From the NCBI GenBank assembly GCA_000381605.1, contig KB906757.1, positions 186,001 through 250,000 on the forward strand: DNA of 64,000 nucleotides, given 5' to 3'. Positions 9,008 to 18,602 of this stretch are shown here, piece after piece. Position numbers and translations under genes: made by a program. The stretch is from Acidobacteriaceae bacterium KBS 89 (GTDB taxonomy: Bacteria > Acidobacteriota > Terriglobia > Terriglobales > Acidobacteriaceae). Every line of letters begins with the position of its first letter. Position 1 is the first letter of the stretch. Below the pieces are notes generated by a model. That model searched no databases. It was not told the DNA's origin and saw nothing but the letters and a program-made list of their open reading frames with translations.

Positions 9008-10216
9008 CTAGTCGGCTCTTTGGTCTGACACTGTATCAGCGGATGCCGCTCCCGTGAGTAGCCTCGCGTAAACGAGCGTAACCTGGCGCATCATCGCTTC
9101 AGTAGTAAATTTTTCCGCGGCCAGCTTTTTTCCCGCCATTCCCATCTCCAGTGCCATCGACGGATCTGTGAGTAGCCGAGTGATCGCAACAGCAAGAGCT
9201 TTAGGGTCCTCCGACGGGACGATAAGGCCACTGACACCATCTTGTACGGCCTCTGCATTTCCGCCGACATCGGTCGCCACAACAGGAAGAGATGCGGCCA
9301 TCGCTTCGACTATGGCATTTGAGAAACCCTCACTGCGTGAGGGAAGAACAAAGATGTCAGTTGCGGAGAGATATTCATGCAGATTCGTAATACCGCCCGC
9401 AAAATGAAGGTGATTCGAGAGACCCAGATCACGGACGAGTTCCTGTAGTTCCGCAAAGTACGCGGGCTCTAAAACCCCGCCGGCAATGCTGAACGAAACA
9501 TTGGGAAACCGGGACACGATGGAAGCAGCTGCCTTGATGAAGACGTCATGTCCTTTCACCCGCCGGATGTTGCCGACAGTGGCGACCACCAATTCTCCTG
9601 TGCGTTTGGGGGGCTTTGAGGTTGCATTCCAATGGGCAACGTCAATGCCGTTGTAGATCGTCTGAACGCGCGAAGCGTCGATTCGATCGACCACGACACA
9701 ATGCTGGCGGACCTCTTCCGAGACAGCGAAGACTCGATCGGGAAGACGGGACATCAACCGGTAGGCAACGTGATGTTTACTTTCTCTGAGGATTCCCATG
9801 TCTCTACGGCTCCAGATGAGCTTTGCATCTGACATGGCCTTTGTGACAAATCCCGCCCAGAGATCGGAGCTCTCAAAGAATGTCTGAACGATCTGAATCC
9901 GCTGCTCTTTGAGGAACCGCCGCAACTCGAAAGCACCCCGAATTGCTGAAAGATCATAGGTGCGCTGCAGGGGTAACAGGTAGATAGGACAAGGCGGCGA
10001 TTCCAGGCCGGAACTTTCAGGGTGAGCGGCAAAGGTCAGGATCGACGCGCGATATCCATACTTAGGCAAAAGGGACGCAAGCTTGAGGACAACTCGTTCG
10101 CCGCCACCCAGTGTCTTCGGAAACTGATCGAGCACGAGCAGCACGTGAGCCAGCGCGGCGTCTTTTGGATCTTCAAGACTAGATCCATTCAGCGATAAAG
10201 CTGTGATCATACTCAT
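9008..10216 (-). CDS. GT4-family glycosyltransferase
   Basis: A 402-residue GT-B glycosyltransferase. The N-terminal acceptor domain starts near ALAHVLLVLDQFPKTLGGGER, with the glycine-rich loop typical of GT4. The C-terminal nucleotide-sugar domain contains VVATVGNIRRVKGHDVFIKA and SRSEGFSNAIVEAMAASLPV, the E-x7-E motif of retaining GT4 enzymes. It probably adds a sugar to the undecaprenyl-linked EPS repeat unit at the cytoplasmic membrane face. It is the last of four leftward genes (FkbM, GT2, polymerase, GT4). The sugar specificity cannot be read from sequence. Confidence 0.9.
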   Translation of the reverse strand: MSMITALSLNGSSLEDPKDAALAHVLLVLDQFPKTLGGGERVVLKLASLLPKYGYRASILTFAAHPESSGLESPPCPIYLLPLQRTYDLSAIRGAFELRRFLKEQRIQIVQTFFESSDLWAGFVTKAMSDAKLIWSRRDMGILRESKHHVAYRLMSRLPDRVFAVSEEVRQHCVVVDRIDASRVQTIYNGIDVAHWNATSKPPKRTGELVVATVGNIRRVKGHDVFIKAAASIVSRFPNVSFSIAGGVLEPAYFAELQELVRDLGLSNHLHFAGGITNLHEYLSATDIFVLPSRSEGFSNAIVEAMAASLPVVATDVGGNAEAVQDGVSGLIVPSEDPKALAVAITRLLTDPSMALEMGMAGKKLAAEKFTTEAMMRQVTLVYARLLTGAASADTVSDQRAD

Positions 10217-10280
10217 GGACGACTTTCCAGCCGGCTAAAAGCGTGGGCCGGATTTAAATGTACGTAAACGCGGCAGCTAA

Positions 10281-11615
10281 CTATCTGTAAGCCATGTAGG
10301 GATTGATGGCAGCGACTGAGTCAACCGTGGCCAGTTCCGCTACCGGTTCGGATTCAGCGAGATGGCTCGCGCGGATTGCAGTTCCAAGCAACACCCAGAG
10401 CATCCCGGTAATTTCAAGATACGTCCACCGATCGCCGAAACAGTTCGCAACAATGCATGAGCAGGTTGCAAGGAGAAGACCAAGTCCAAAGCCTCGATAA
10501 AGTGGATCTTCCGCTTTCTTAAATAGACGGTAAGCCAGAGCAAGCATCTGCTGGAACATAAACAAAACGATTATGAGTCCGACGATACCGGTCTCTACCA
10601 GGACCTTGACGTACCAGTTGTGCGTATCTCTGAGATTGTCCACATGCTGCGTCAGTTGATAGGTTGCAAAACCAGAACCAAGCATTGGACTGCTCAGGAT
10701 GGACTCCTGCGCCGCTTCCCACAGCCTCACTCGTTCCCTGGCAGATGCCTCGAGTTGTCCGTTCGAGTTTTGGGTCATCTCGACTCGCTGACGGACAGCC
10801 GTAGGAACCACCGCCGTCCAGGTCAAGAGGAAAACAAAACCAATCACGAGAAGTTTTCTGTCTTTCAGAACTCCAAGCAGGGCGATGCTGATAAGAAGAG
10901 CTGCGTAGGCACCCCGAGAAAACGTGTACATCGTTGCAAAAATCGTGGTCGCCACAAGTCCGTAGCAGATCAGTTTGTACTTTCGCCTCTTGACAAACTC
11001 TGCCACGCCCCAGAAAAACATAGCGAATTGAGCAAGGAATGCCGCGGTCTGATTCGAGCCGTAGCCCAATGGGCCGCCATCCCGCTTGTCCTCATCAAAA
11101 TTAGCCCAGCTTCTCGACATGCTTTCGAGCAGACAGCTTCTGTCGATCACCAACAACGAAATGGCCGAGATGATGATGACGGTTCTGACTGCTTTCCTGT
11201 CCTCTACGACCAGTCCAGCCGCCACAAACGTCAGTGGAATAAGCATGTAGTCTTTCCACGTCACGAAGGTAATATCCGTAATCCAAAGTGGCGCGGGACC
11301 ATTTCCTAGCGCAGTGCCGTACCACATCGAGATATAAAGATAGAGCCCGAAGACTAGCCACACCCAGTAGAGCTTCGATTTGGGAAGACGCTTTCCCTGC
11401 AGAAGAGCGCCGACGATGACCGCAATGACAAGTATGGTCAGCACGTTGCCACCGAGCGGGTAGTCGAAAAAGTGGTCCCGCATCGTGCGGTACGGTAGAA
11501 ATGGGATTAGATAGTAGAGACCGAGAAGTGGCCGCCCCGTCAACGACACCGCACACATGATCCAGAAGCCAATGTAGGCGATCAGCGGAACATAATGTAT
11601 GAGTCCTAATCCCAA
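10281..11615 (-). CDS. O-antigen ligase/polymerase-like membrane protein (Wzy_C family)
   Basis: A 444-residue polytopic protein with 10-12 predicted helices. The large periplasmic loop carries DTHNWYVKVLVETGIVG, the His-containing signature of the O-antigen ligase/Wzy_C family. The N-terminal half resembles the putative O-glycosylation ligases found in exosortase-A loci. It most likely polymerises EPS repeats; the alternative is transfer of glycan to protein. It sits between the GT4 (9008-10216) and GT2 (11677-12783) genes on the same strand. A second Wzy-like gene lies far away at 54160. Confidence 0.85.
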   Translation of the reverse strand: MGLGLIHYVPLIAYIGFWIMCAVSLTGRPLLGLYYLIPFLPYRTMRDHFFDYPLGGNVLTILVIAVIVGALLQGKRLPKSKLYWVWLVFGLYLYISMWYGTALGNGPAPLWITDITFVTWKDYMLIPLTFVAAGLVVEDRKAVRTVIIISAISLLVIDRSCLLESMSRSWANFDEDKRDGGPLGYGSNQTAAFLAQFAMFFWGVAEFVKRRKYKLICYGLVATTIFATMYTFSRGAYAALLISIALLGVLKDRKLLVIGFVFLLTWTAVVPTAVRQRVEMTQNSNGQLEASARERVRLWEAAQESILSSPMLGSGFATYQLTQHVDNLRDTHNWYVKVLVETGIVGLIIVLFMFQQMLALAYRLFKKAEDPLYRGFGLGLLLATCSCIVANCFGDRWTYLEITGMLWVLLGTAIRASHLAESEPVAELATVDSVAAINPYMAYR

Positions 11616-11676
11616 AATGCATCTCCGTCAGCAGGCGGTTACAAGCAGGCCCAAGCACACCGACAGAATCAGTTTA

Positions 11677-12783
11677 CTAAAGCCATACTTTTTTTCGACC
11701 TGCAGCAAAGTTGTAGAACGCAAGTGCCGCGGCCGCGTTGAGCATCACGAACGTGCTGGCGATACCGACCGGCTTGAACTGTTTGACGGATGGAACCAGC
11801 GTTCCGAAGACGGCCGAAACGTAGAATAGCACCTGAAACCAGAAAATTGCCCAATAGAAAGCCCCTCCGGCCGTCGCAGAAGCTATCAGCATCAGAAACA
11901 ACAACAGGGGAACCAGAAGCCGCAGAAGTTTATGGCTGATAAAGCGAAAGAGGAGCGGGTTCGCTGGCGAAAGTAGCCATGGCGCTAACCGAAGTAATTG
12001 GTAGTTGCCTGTCAGCGTACGGACTTTGCGTGAGAACTCCTTCCCTTTTTCACTAAAGAGCCGGTCACGTGCCACCGCCGAAGGCTGAAAGATGACACGC
12101 TTTCCTTTGCGAACCACATTCATCGGCACGAATACATCGTCGAGAATCGTCCCCGCAGGAATTTCGGTGTAGAGTTCCCGCCGTATCGCGTAAATCGCTC
12201 CAGTGACTCCAACCACAGAGCCTGACGCAGACTCGAGCTTTCGTATGATCTTTTCGATCTTCCAGTAGATGCCGAGGGCATCCTGTGAGCCCCCTCCAGA
12301 GCTTTCCAGCAGCAGCTCTCCGCTCACCGCTCCCACCGTTGGATCTGCGAAACAGGACGTCAGTTCGAAGACCGCGTCAGGTTCGACAAATTGACGAGCG
12401 TCCAGAAAGACCAGCACCTCTCCAGTAGCCTGCTTGACGGCCTCATTCAGGGCGTGAGCCTTACCGCCCGACTCTTCGAGTATCACGGCAACAACATGAG
12501 AAGCCTGATCGCGAAGGATGCTGGCCGTTCGATCAGTCGATCCATCGGAGGCAACTACAACCTCTAGCAATGTCGGGGGATAGTACAGCAGGCGAAGGTT
12601 CTCCAACTTCGCGGGCAAATTCACCTCTTCATTACGCGCCGCGATAATGACGGAGACAGTCGGGGTGCAGTGCCCATTCCGTACGGGCCTGCTGCGAAGT
12701 CGGACGGAGAACCAAAGCCAGGCAGCGTACCCAAAATATGCGTAGCTGATCAGTGCAAGACACGACCAGAAGAGAAGTTTCAT
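11677..12783 (-). CDS. Membrane-associated GT2 glycosyltransferase
   Basis: A 368-residue processive-type GT2 enzyme. An N-terminal helix (LFWSCLALISYAYFGYAAW) is followed by the GT-A domain: PTVSVIIAARNEEVNLPAKL, then VASDGSTDRT, then VFLDARQFVEPDAVFEL, and VRTLTGNYQLL in the acceptor region. Three or four C-terminal helices follow. I chose the ATG ending at 12783 because CTAAGGAATACG precedes it; a longer frame upstream lacks support. It probably extends or initiates glycan assembly at the membrane. Confidence 0.88.
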   Translation of the reverse strand: MKLLFWSCLALISYAYFGYAAWLWFSVRLRSRPVRNGHCTPTVSVIIAARNEEVNLPAKLENLRLLYYPPTLLEVVVASDGSTDRTASILRDQASHVVAVILEESGGKAHALNEAVKQATGEVLVFLDARQFVEPDAVFELTSCFADPTVGAVSGELLLESSGGGSQDALGIYWKIEKIIRKLESASGSVVGVTGAIYAIRRELYTEIPAGTILDDVFVPMNVVRKGKRVIFQPSAVARDRLFSEKGKEFSRKVRTLTGNYQLLRLAPWLLSPANPLLFRFISHKLLRLLVPLLLFLMLIASATAGGAFYWAIFWFQVLFYVSAVFGTLVPSVKQFKPVGIASTFVMLNAAAALAFYNFAAGRKKVWL

Positions 12784-12846
12784 CGTATTCCTTAGTTCTG
12801 GAACATGGCGCTGAACACCGAACAAGCGTCATGAATTTGCGCGATC

Positions 12847-13671
12847 TCAGCGATGATTCACAAGAGCCTCTCGGGAAATTCTGCGACCACCATGATTGTT
12901 CTTCAAGCATCCATCGGTTCTAGTCAGGTACACAAACTCTCCCTGGGACCACTCGATATCAAATCCACCGGTCGCGCTGTAGAAACTTCGATTGCATCCC
13001 GGTTTCATGTGCTCGTGAAGTTCAATAATCAAAGAGTCGACTTTATCAATCCAGGAAGAGGAATTGCGGAAGACCTCGAGTTCCGCACCCTCAATGTCTA
13101 ACTTGAAAATACTGATTTGCCGAACCCCGTAGCGTTCGAGGATCATATCGACCGTCATTGCTTCAACCTTCTGGTGGCTGGGTCCTGCGGGCGTCTCGCT
13201 GTCAGACGATGCCTCAATCATGAAGCCCCAGTTTCCCAATCCACGGTCAACTACCTCGACCTCCGCCCTTTCGCCCCAAAGTGCACCCAAAATAGGCTGC
13301 ACGTTGGGATATCGTTCAACATTCTTCACTAGAATTTCAAAATTTTTTCTCTCCGGCTCTATCGCCAGAATTCGAGCGTTGGGGAATCGACTTGCGAAGT
13401 AAACTGACGCGAGCCCTATATTCGCTCCAGCGTCGATGATGAAATCAGGGTCCGTGTTCACTTCGAACGCGTATTCGTTCCTGAGAAAGATCTGCTCGAA
13501 GACTCGAACGTCGGACGAAGGAACACGAAGATAAACCGGGGATGTAGCGCCAGGCCTGTTGATTTCTAACACGACCGGCTCCCTCTTTAGGATCCCTGCC
13601 GCGGCTCCAATCAGGCCCCGTATGCCCAATACGCGCCCGTACCGCTTCAACGCTCTCAGCTTCCCAGCCAT
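12847..13671 (-). CDS. FkbM-family SAM-dependent methyltransferase
   Basis: A 274-residue Rossmann methyltransferase. Motif I is DFIIDAGANIGLASVYFASR, the acidic post-I strand is RILAIEPE, and the FkbM signature is ISIFKLDIEGAELEVF. FkbM-type enzymes O-methylate sugars or polyketides; here a sugar hydroxyl of the EPS is the likely target. The start ending at 13671 has AAAGGACGATTTG upstream. It is the first gene of the leftward group and is 63 bp from the GT2 gene. A second FkbM gene is at 55575-56336. Confidence 0.88.
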   Translation of the reverse strand: MAGKLRALKRYGRVLGIRGLIGAAAGILKREPVVLEINRPGATSPVYLRVPSSDVRVFEQIFLRNEYAFEVNTDPDFIIDAGANIGLASVYFASRFPNARILAIEPERKNFEILVKNVERYPNVQPILGALWGERAEVEVVDRGLGNWGFMIEASSDSETPAGPSHQKVEAMTVDMILERYGVRQISIFKLDIEGAELEVFRNSSSWIDKVDSLIIELHEHMKPGCNRSFYSATGGFDIEWSQGEFVYLTRTDGCLKNNHGGRRISREALVNHR

Positions 13672-14182
13672 CAAATCGTCCTTTCGCAACAAGAGAGCGG
13701 GCGCGATCTCAACTTCACGAGGGCCGCGGCGATTAATCTAAGCGCCATGGTCATTTAAGCCTTATGATAGCATCCGCTTGCGCTGAAATGCCGCGGGCAG
13801 TCCGCTCAAACCGCCCTCTTGGGATCCAGCCGGAATCTGATTTGTCTTCGCACTGGTTCGAATTATTTCGGTTGGCGAATCGTATTCTTCACAAATTACC
13901 GCCGCCTTCGAGCCTCGGAATATCCGGGAGACAATACGTCAAGTCGAATGGGCTGTGTCGATCACAATAGACAGATGATATGTCACCTGTGAACTTGTCT
14001 CACTACATCTTTCGTGGTGTTTAACTCAACCGATGCATTTACCTGCGAAGATGTCACTACGCTAAACTTTAGCATCGGAACTCAACTTGTCCCTCCTCGG
14101 ATCGAGCGGCGACAGAAGCAGATCTTCGATTTCGTTGACATGTAACATTAGTGTTGCATCATTAGTCCCAAAGTTGGCACGA
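13672..14182. other. 511-bp divergent intergenic region (FkbM/flippase)
   Basis: No gene is convincing here. It is AT-richer than its surroundings and must hold the promoters for the leftward glycosyltransferase group and the rightward flippase gene. One candidate promoter at 14135-14162 is listed separately. Confidence 0.6.
14135..14162 (+). promoter_or_regulatory. Candidate sigma-70 promoter of the flippase gene
   Basis: A perfect -35 TTGACA at 14135-14140 is followed, after 16 bp, by CATCAT at 14157-14162, which matches four of six -10 positions. The start codon at 14183 would be about 15 nt from the transcription start, leaving a very short leader. The weak -10 box keeps this tentative. 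Confidence 0.35.
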
Positions 14183-15700
14183 ATGGCGAGCAAAAAACAG
14201 TTTGTATTCAACGTAGGAATGAACTGGGCATCCATGGCAGTGAGCATGGTCGTTCCCTTCTTTTTGGCCCCCTTTGTCATTCGGAGTTTGGGAACAACTG
14301 CCTATGGAATTTGGATTCTCGCGACCTCGACTGTCTCCTATCTGAGCATTCTGGATTTGGGATTACGTAGCGCCATCATCCGATTCGTCTCCAAGGCAGT
14401 AGCACAGGAAAAGCCTGAGGATGCCAGGAACGCTATCGCAGCCGCGCTGTGGGTTCGAATATTGATTTCGACCGGCGTTGCGATTCTAAGTGTCATATTG
14501 GCAGCGACGTTTCCTCACATGTTCAAGATCCCACCCGATTTGCAACGAGCCGCCCAGATCACCGTTCTCATGTGCGCCCTAGGAGTTGCTTTCAGTCTGG
14601 TTTCGGGCGTATTTGGCGCAGTGCTTGCAGCCACTCATCGTTTCGACATACTGAGTTCCATATCGGCGACACAAACTTTGGCCAGGGCAGGCGGCGTCGT
14701 TCTGATTCTCAGCACTGGCCACGGCCTTATATCGCTCGCTTATTGGGAAGTGACGGTCGGCTTGCTCGGCGGCTTGGCGACGTTTGCAATGGCATGGAAG
14801 ACATTTCCTCTTTGCAGGATCGGAATCAGACGGCCAGAGATGCCGGTCTTGAAGAGGATGTGGTCCTACAGTTTAACGACATTTATTTTCATCATTGCAG
14901 TACAAATCGTTACGAACACCGACAACCTGGTGGTAGGAGCACTTATTGGGGTCAAGCTGGTCGCGTTCTATGCAATCGGCGGCAGCTTGATGGACTATTC
15001 GTGGAGAGTTGTCTCGGCCGTATCGACGACATTCACGCCAATGGCAAGCAACCTGGAAGCGAAGGGCAAGACGGCCGAACTGCAGAGTTTTTTGTTGCGA
15101 GGAACCCAGGCCACCTTAGGTCTCGCCATGCCGATAAGCGTAGCGCTCGCCCTGCGTGGCAAGACCTTCATCGGGCTCTGGATGGGCCCACAATATAGTG
15201 AAATCGCCGGTACCGTCCTCCAGATCTTGATGATTAGTCAATTTTTTGGCGTGGCAAACGGCACAGCCGGCTCGATCATGATGGCGATCGAAAAGCATAA
15301 GCCGGTTGCAAAGTTTGCCGTAATTGAAGCCGCGTTTAACCTTTGCCTGAGCCTGGTCATGGCCAAGACAGTTGGGCTCTATGGGGTGGCTTGGGGCACA
15401 TCAATCGCAATGGCGTCCGTCCATCTTTATTTCTGGCCAAGATACGTTCGCAAAGTGCTAGGAGTTCCGATACGAACGTATGTCTGGGATGGCTGGCTAA
15501 AGATTACTGCGTGCTCATTGCCCTATGCCGCCCTGTTGGCTATCACAGACAGGTACTGGCACGCCGGCAATCTCATCTCGTTTTTCGCACAGGTCATCGC
15601 GGTATTGCCTGTGTTTGTGATTTGCGTGGCTATCGTCTTCCGCACGGAAGCTCGCGCTCTATTTTCGAAGTGGCAGGCTTCAAGACTCGTACAGGCCTAA
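14183..15700 (+). CDS. Wzx-type oligosaccharide flippase
   Basis: A 505-residue MOP/MATE-superfamily polysaccharide flippase with 12-14 helices. It opens with QFVFNVGMNWASMAVSMVVP and contains the typical FVIRSLGTTAYGIWILATS segment. It would move lipid-linked repeat units across the inner membrane before Wzy polymerisation. I prefer the ATG at 14183 because membrane homology starts at once; the in-frame 32-codon extension upstream overlaps a candidate promoter and looks non-coding. Its codon use is less C-biased than the right half of the window, like most of the 9-18 kb genes. Confidence 0.9.
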   Translation: MASKKQFVFNVGMNWASMAVSMVVPFFLAPFVIRSLGTTAYGIWILATSTVSYLSILDLGLRSAIIRFVSKAVAQEKPEDARNAIAAALWVRILISTGVAILSVILAATFPHMFKIPPDLQRAAQITVLMCALGVAFSLVSGVFGAVLAATHRFDILSSISATQTLARAGGVVLILSTGHGLISLAYWEVTVGLLGGLATFAMAWKTFPLCRIGIRRPEMPVLKRMWSYSLTTFIFIIAVQIVTNTDNLVVGALIGVKLVAFYAIGGSLMDYSWRVVSAVSTTFTPMASNLEAKGKTAELQSFLLRGTQATLGLAMPISVALALRGKTFIGLWMGPQYSEIAGTVLQILMISQFFGVANGTAGSIMMAIEKHKPVAKFAVIEAAFNLCLSLVMAKTVGLYGVAWGTSIAMASVHLYFWPRYVRKVLGVPIRTYVWDGWLKITACSLPYAALLAITDRYWHAGNLISFFAQVIAVLPVFVICVAIVFRTEARALFSKWQASRLVQA

Positions 15701-15729
15701 TCGAATTTCAACGCAACCTGTCTTCGCTG

Positions 15730-16728
15730 CTATTGCTTGCCGTAATAGCGCTCGATATTGATAAAGTACTTGCCGTAAATAAAACCTAGAAGGTCCCAGG
15801 ACGCCAACTCTTCAGCAAAGGCCTCACCGGCTCGCTGATTGGAAACAAGCCGCCTAGGGAAAGAGAACAATCCCTTGACCGCGCGGCCAATCTTGTAACG
15901 AGGTATGCCAAGCGTATAAGCAGTTTGTTCCTGCTCGTCCTTGTCAGCCAACCCCTGTGACACCCCTCTCCAATAGCACCAGCGACGATGATATTTGCGG
16001 GTGAGCCGTTCGGCCGGAATGTGATGATAGATGATCAGATCAGGAACGTACATCCCAGGTATGTCGGCGGCGCGCAATCTACGATAGAACTCCGCATCTT
16101 CGTCCGACAAAAGGCCTTTCCCACTGCGACCGAGCTTCGGAGAATACATACCAACCCTCTCAAACGCGCTTCGGCGAATAACGGCATTGCCTCCCATTAA
16201 ATTTCCCTGAAAATCCCCCCCAAATGGAGATCGCGGCTTCGGATCGATCGCGCCGATGACCGCGTGATATCCCGGTGGCAACCAATTCGGGGCTGGCGCC
16301 GCCCAGTTTGCGAGGTAGGGCCCCCCAATGAAGTGTGTTGACGAGTCAGCAAACTCCCGCGCGACTACGTTGTACCAATCTTCGTGGATCTCCTCATCGT
16401 CATCGATGAAGCCGATGATTTCTCCGGCCCCTCCGCGAATGCCCGCGTTGCGCGCATGCGAAAGGCCCTGATTTGTCTCTTTGACATAGACGAGCGGCCT
16501 TGTTGTTTTGGATTGAAACTCACGAACAACGTGTTCGGTGTCGTCCTTACTGTTGTTGTCGACAATTACGATTGTCACTTCTAGGCTTGTGGGAATTGGG
16601 GCCTGAAGAAGGCTGGAAATGGTCCGTCGTAGTAATATGCTGCGATTGTACGTAGGCACTACAACGTCAAGATGCACAGAGAATAACCTTTCAGCGATGG
16701 AATCAAACGTTCCGAAGTAGTAGGCCAT
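15730..16728 (-). CDS. GT2-family glycosyltransferase
   Basis: A 332-residue GT-A enzyme. It begins with LDVVVPTYNRSILLRRTI, then VDNNSKDDTEHVV, and has the metal-binding acidic cluster IGFIDDDEEI and the acceptor-side GGNAVIRRSAF. The C-terminus contains RKYHRRWCYWRG, common in GT2 enzymes of EPS clusters. The ATG ending at 16728 gives MAYYFGTFDS; an in-frame TTG four codons upstream is the alternative, and neither has a strong ribosome-binding site. It is convergent with the flippase gene (29-bp gap) and downstream of the GT14-like gene. Confidence 0.85.
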   Translation of the reverse strand: MAYYFGTFDSIAERLFSVHLDVVVPTYNRSILLRRTISSLLQAPIPTSLEVTIVIVDNNSKDDTEHVVREFQSKTTRPLVYVKETNQGLSHARNAGIRGGAGEIIGFIDDDEEIHEDWYNVVAREFADSSTHFIGGPYLANWAAPAPNWLPPGYHAVIGAIDPKPRSPFGGDFQGNLMGGNAVIRRSAFERVGMYSPKLGRSGKGLLSDEDAEFYRRLRAADIPGMYVPDLIIYHHIPAERLTRKYHRRWCYWRGVSQGLADKDEQEQTAYTLGIPRYKIGRAVKGLFSFPRRLVSNQRAGEAFAEELASWDLLGFIYGKYFINIERYYGKQ

Positions 16729-16795
16729 TGGAGAACTCAATGGCCGAAAACAATCTTCGGACTCTTGCTGCGCTCTAACTCCGCACCAGATTCTA

Positions 16796-17740
16796 TCAGC
16801 GCCAGGACGATCTCACGAATTGCTGTTTAAGATTCACTGCTTCATCAAGGCGTTGGAACATTTCACGATCGAACGGAAATTTACGCGCGAAATGATGGGT
16901 CGACTCCAACAGTGCGGAGAAATCTTCATCACCTAAGGTGCGCGGATGTGCGTGGCAGTTGGTCCAATCCGTATAGCGCTTGTTGTCCGGGCAGAGATTG
17001 AACTCAGGAGAATTTCCCAGCAGCGTATGGTAAAAGGACTCTTCCGGGACAGACCTCGTTTGGAAGTGACGGTGAAGCTTTCGCCATAACGGCGTTCGAT
17101 CGAGCAGATATTGTGCGACACGCCTGTTCGCTGTAAACCAGCTGTCTCCGCCGTGACATGTCACGGAACCATCAAACGGCGTGAGCCTCTTGGTCAAGAA
17201 GGAATACGGCAGGCAATGCCTCTCGACCGGAACACGCAGAAACCGCGCGACGTCGGCGCTGAACAGTGGAATCGCGACATAGCGGTTGTAGGCAATTTGA
17301 GGCCAAACTGAATGTCCAAAGCTCAAGTGCCCCAGGCCCTCGTTCTTGACTGGAATTCCCAGATTCTTTACGGGACGCGAATCGATATACCCGTCAAAAC
17401 TGCTTTTGAAAAGTTCACTCAAGATGAAGTCGGCACTTTGAATTGGATAGTCCGAAGTGCTGAGGGTCACAAACCAATCCGGGTCTGATATCGCATAAAG
17501 CAGCTGTAGAGCCAGAAGTTGTCCGTCGATGACTGAAATCGACCCCCATTTCGTGCGCAGCCAACCTTCGACGAAGTGAACGTTGTCAGAAAACAAACTG
17601 GTGTTCAATGGACTTTGAGAAAAGTCGTGGTGAACAGCAATCGGAGGATGGTCGAACATCGCGTTCAGACGCCCACACAGATTCAACGTCTGCTCAGGGT
17701 TGTTATAAGTTACGAGGACAAAACTTATTGGCGGTCTCAT
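16796..17740 (-). CDS. GT14-like (core-2/I-branching type) glycosyltransferase
   Basis: A 314-residue protein resembling bacterial beta-1,6-N-acetylglucosaminyltransferases. Seen: ISFVLVTYNNPEQTLNLCGR at the N-terminus, VHHDFSQSPLN, then WGSISVIDGQLLALQLL, and WFVTLSTSDYPIQSADFI, the segment that in GT14 enzymes follows the sugar-donor pocket. Members need no DxD motif, and none is obvious here. It may add a branch sugar to the EPS. It shares strand with the GT2 gene 67 bp downstream. Confidence 0.78.
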   Translation of the reverse strand: MRPPISFVLVTYNNPEQTLNLCGRLNAMFDHPPIAVHHDFSQSPLNTSLFSDNVHFVEGWLRTKWGSISVIDGQLLALQLLYAISDPDWFVTLSTSDYPIQSADFILSELFKSSFDGYIDSRPVKNLGIPVKNEGLGHLSFGHSVWPQIAYNRYVAIPLFSADVARFLRVPVERHCLPYSFLTKRLTPFDGSVTCHGGDSWFTANRRVAQYLLDRTPLWRKLHRHFQTRSVPEESFYHTLLGNSPEFNLCPDNKRYTDWTNCHAHPRTLGDEDFSALLESTHHFARKFPFDREMFQRLDEAVNLKQQFVRSSWR

Positions 17741-18026
17741 GTGCAGACGAAGCTATCTATGAAATGAGTAAAAGGCCATCCAGGTTGCCTGAGAAGGCAC
17801 AATCTATCTCATTCAGACCAGCGAGAAGCAACCTTGACACCCAGCTTAATTCAATTTCACTGAAATTGGTTAATGACTCGGATTCTGCAGGGGTTGGGCT
17901 GTTCCTCGTTCCTAACTAACACTTTCGATGTGTGGTAGTTCCCTCGCAGTGCAGTATGGTGGGCTGATAAGATCAGCTATATCGAGATCGAAATCGCGAC
18001 GAGGCAGGAGTCTTCGGGCATTGAGC

Positions 18027-18602
18027 ATGTCTAAATTTTCAGAAGATATCGCGCGTTACCGATCTATGGGGCACAAGGGAAAACAGCTTTGGCTGGATCC
18101 TGCGGTCTGGGCGATCACAATCTATCGATTCGGCAATTGGTTGTATACGACCAACCCTTTCATCCTCGTTCGAATTCCCTTGAAGATTGTCTATTTTTTC
18201 GCCTACAAATTTTCCGAGCTTGTCATGGAGATGTGTCTCGACCCCCAGGCAACCATCGGCGGCGGCCTTTACATCGCTCACATTGGTGGGATTCACATCA
18301 ACCCTCAGGCGATTGTTGGAAGCCGCTGTGACATCGCGCACCGTGTGACGATCGGTGCATCGGCGATGGGACGTAAAGGAGCACCAGTGCTTGGAGACAA
18401 TGTCTACATCGGTACCGGCGCGACACTGGTCGGCAAAATCAAGATTGGTAACGGCGCAAAGATCGCGGCCAACACGCTGGTGATCACCAACGTTCCCGAG
18501 GGTGCCACAGTAATGGGTGTTCCGGGACGCATTATCATGCGCCCGACAAAGCCTGCCCCGGCACCGATATCATCCCCAGCGGAGACAACAGATGCAAAGT
18601 GA
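18027..18602 (+). CDS. Serine-acetyltransferase-like hexapeptide acyltransferase
   Basis: A 191-residue left-handed beta-helix enzyme. The N-terminal helical part (SKFSEDIARYRSMGHKGKQL) precedes hexapeptide repeats such as VGSRCDIAHRVTIGASA and VLGDNVYIGTGATLVGKIKI, ending VMGVPGRI. The family is CysE-like, but in EPS loci such proteins usually O-acetylate sugars. The ATG at 18027 is chosen because homology starts there; an in-frame ORF extends 33 codons upstream without support. Its last codons overlap the next gene by 11 bp, and it opens the seven-gene operon. Confidence 0.83.
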   Translation: MSKFSEDIARYRSMGHKGKQLWLDPAVWAITIYRFGNWLYTTNPFILVRIPLKIVYFFAYKFSELVMEMCLDPQATIGGGLYIAHIGGIHINPQAIVGSRCDIAHRVTIGASAMGRKGAPVLGDNVYIGTGATLVGKIKIGNGAKIAANTLVITNVPEGATVMGVPGRIIMRPTKPAPAPISSPAETTDAK

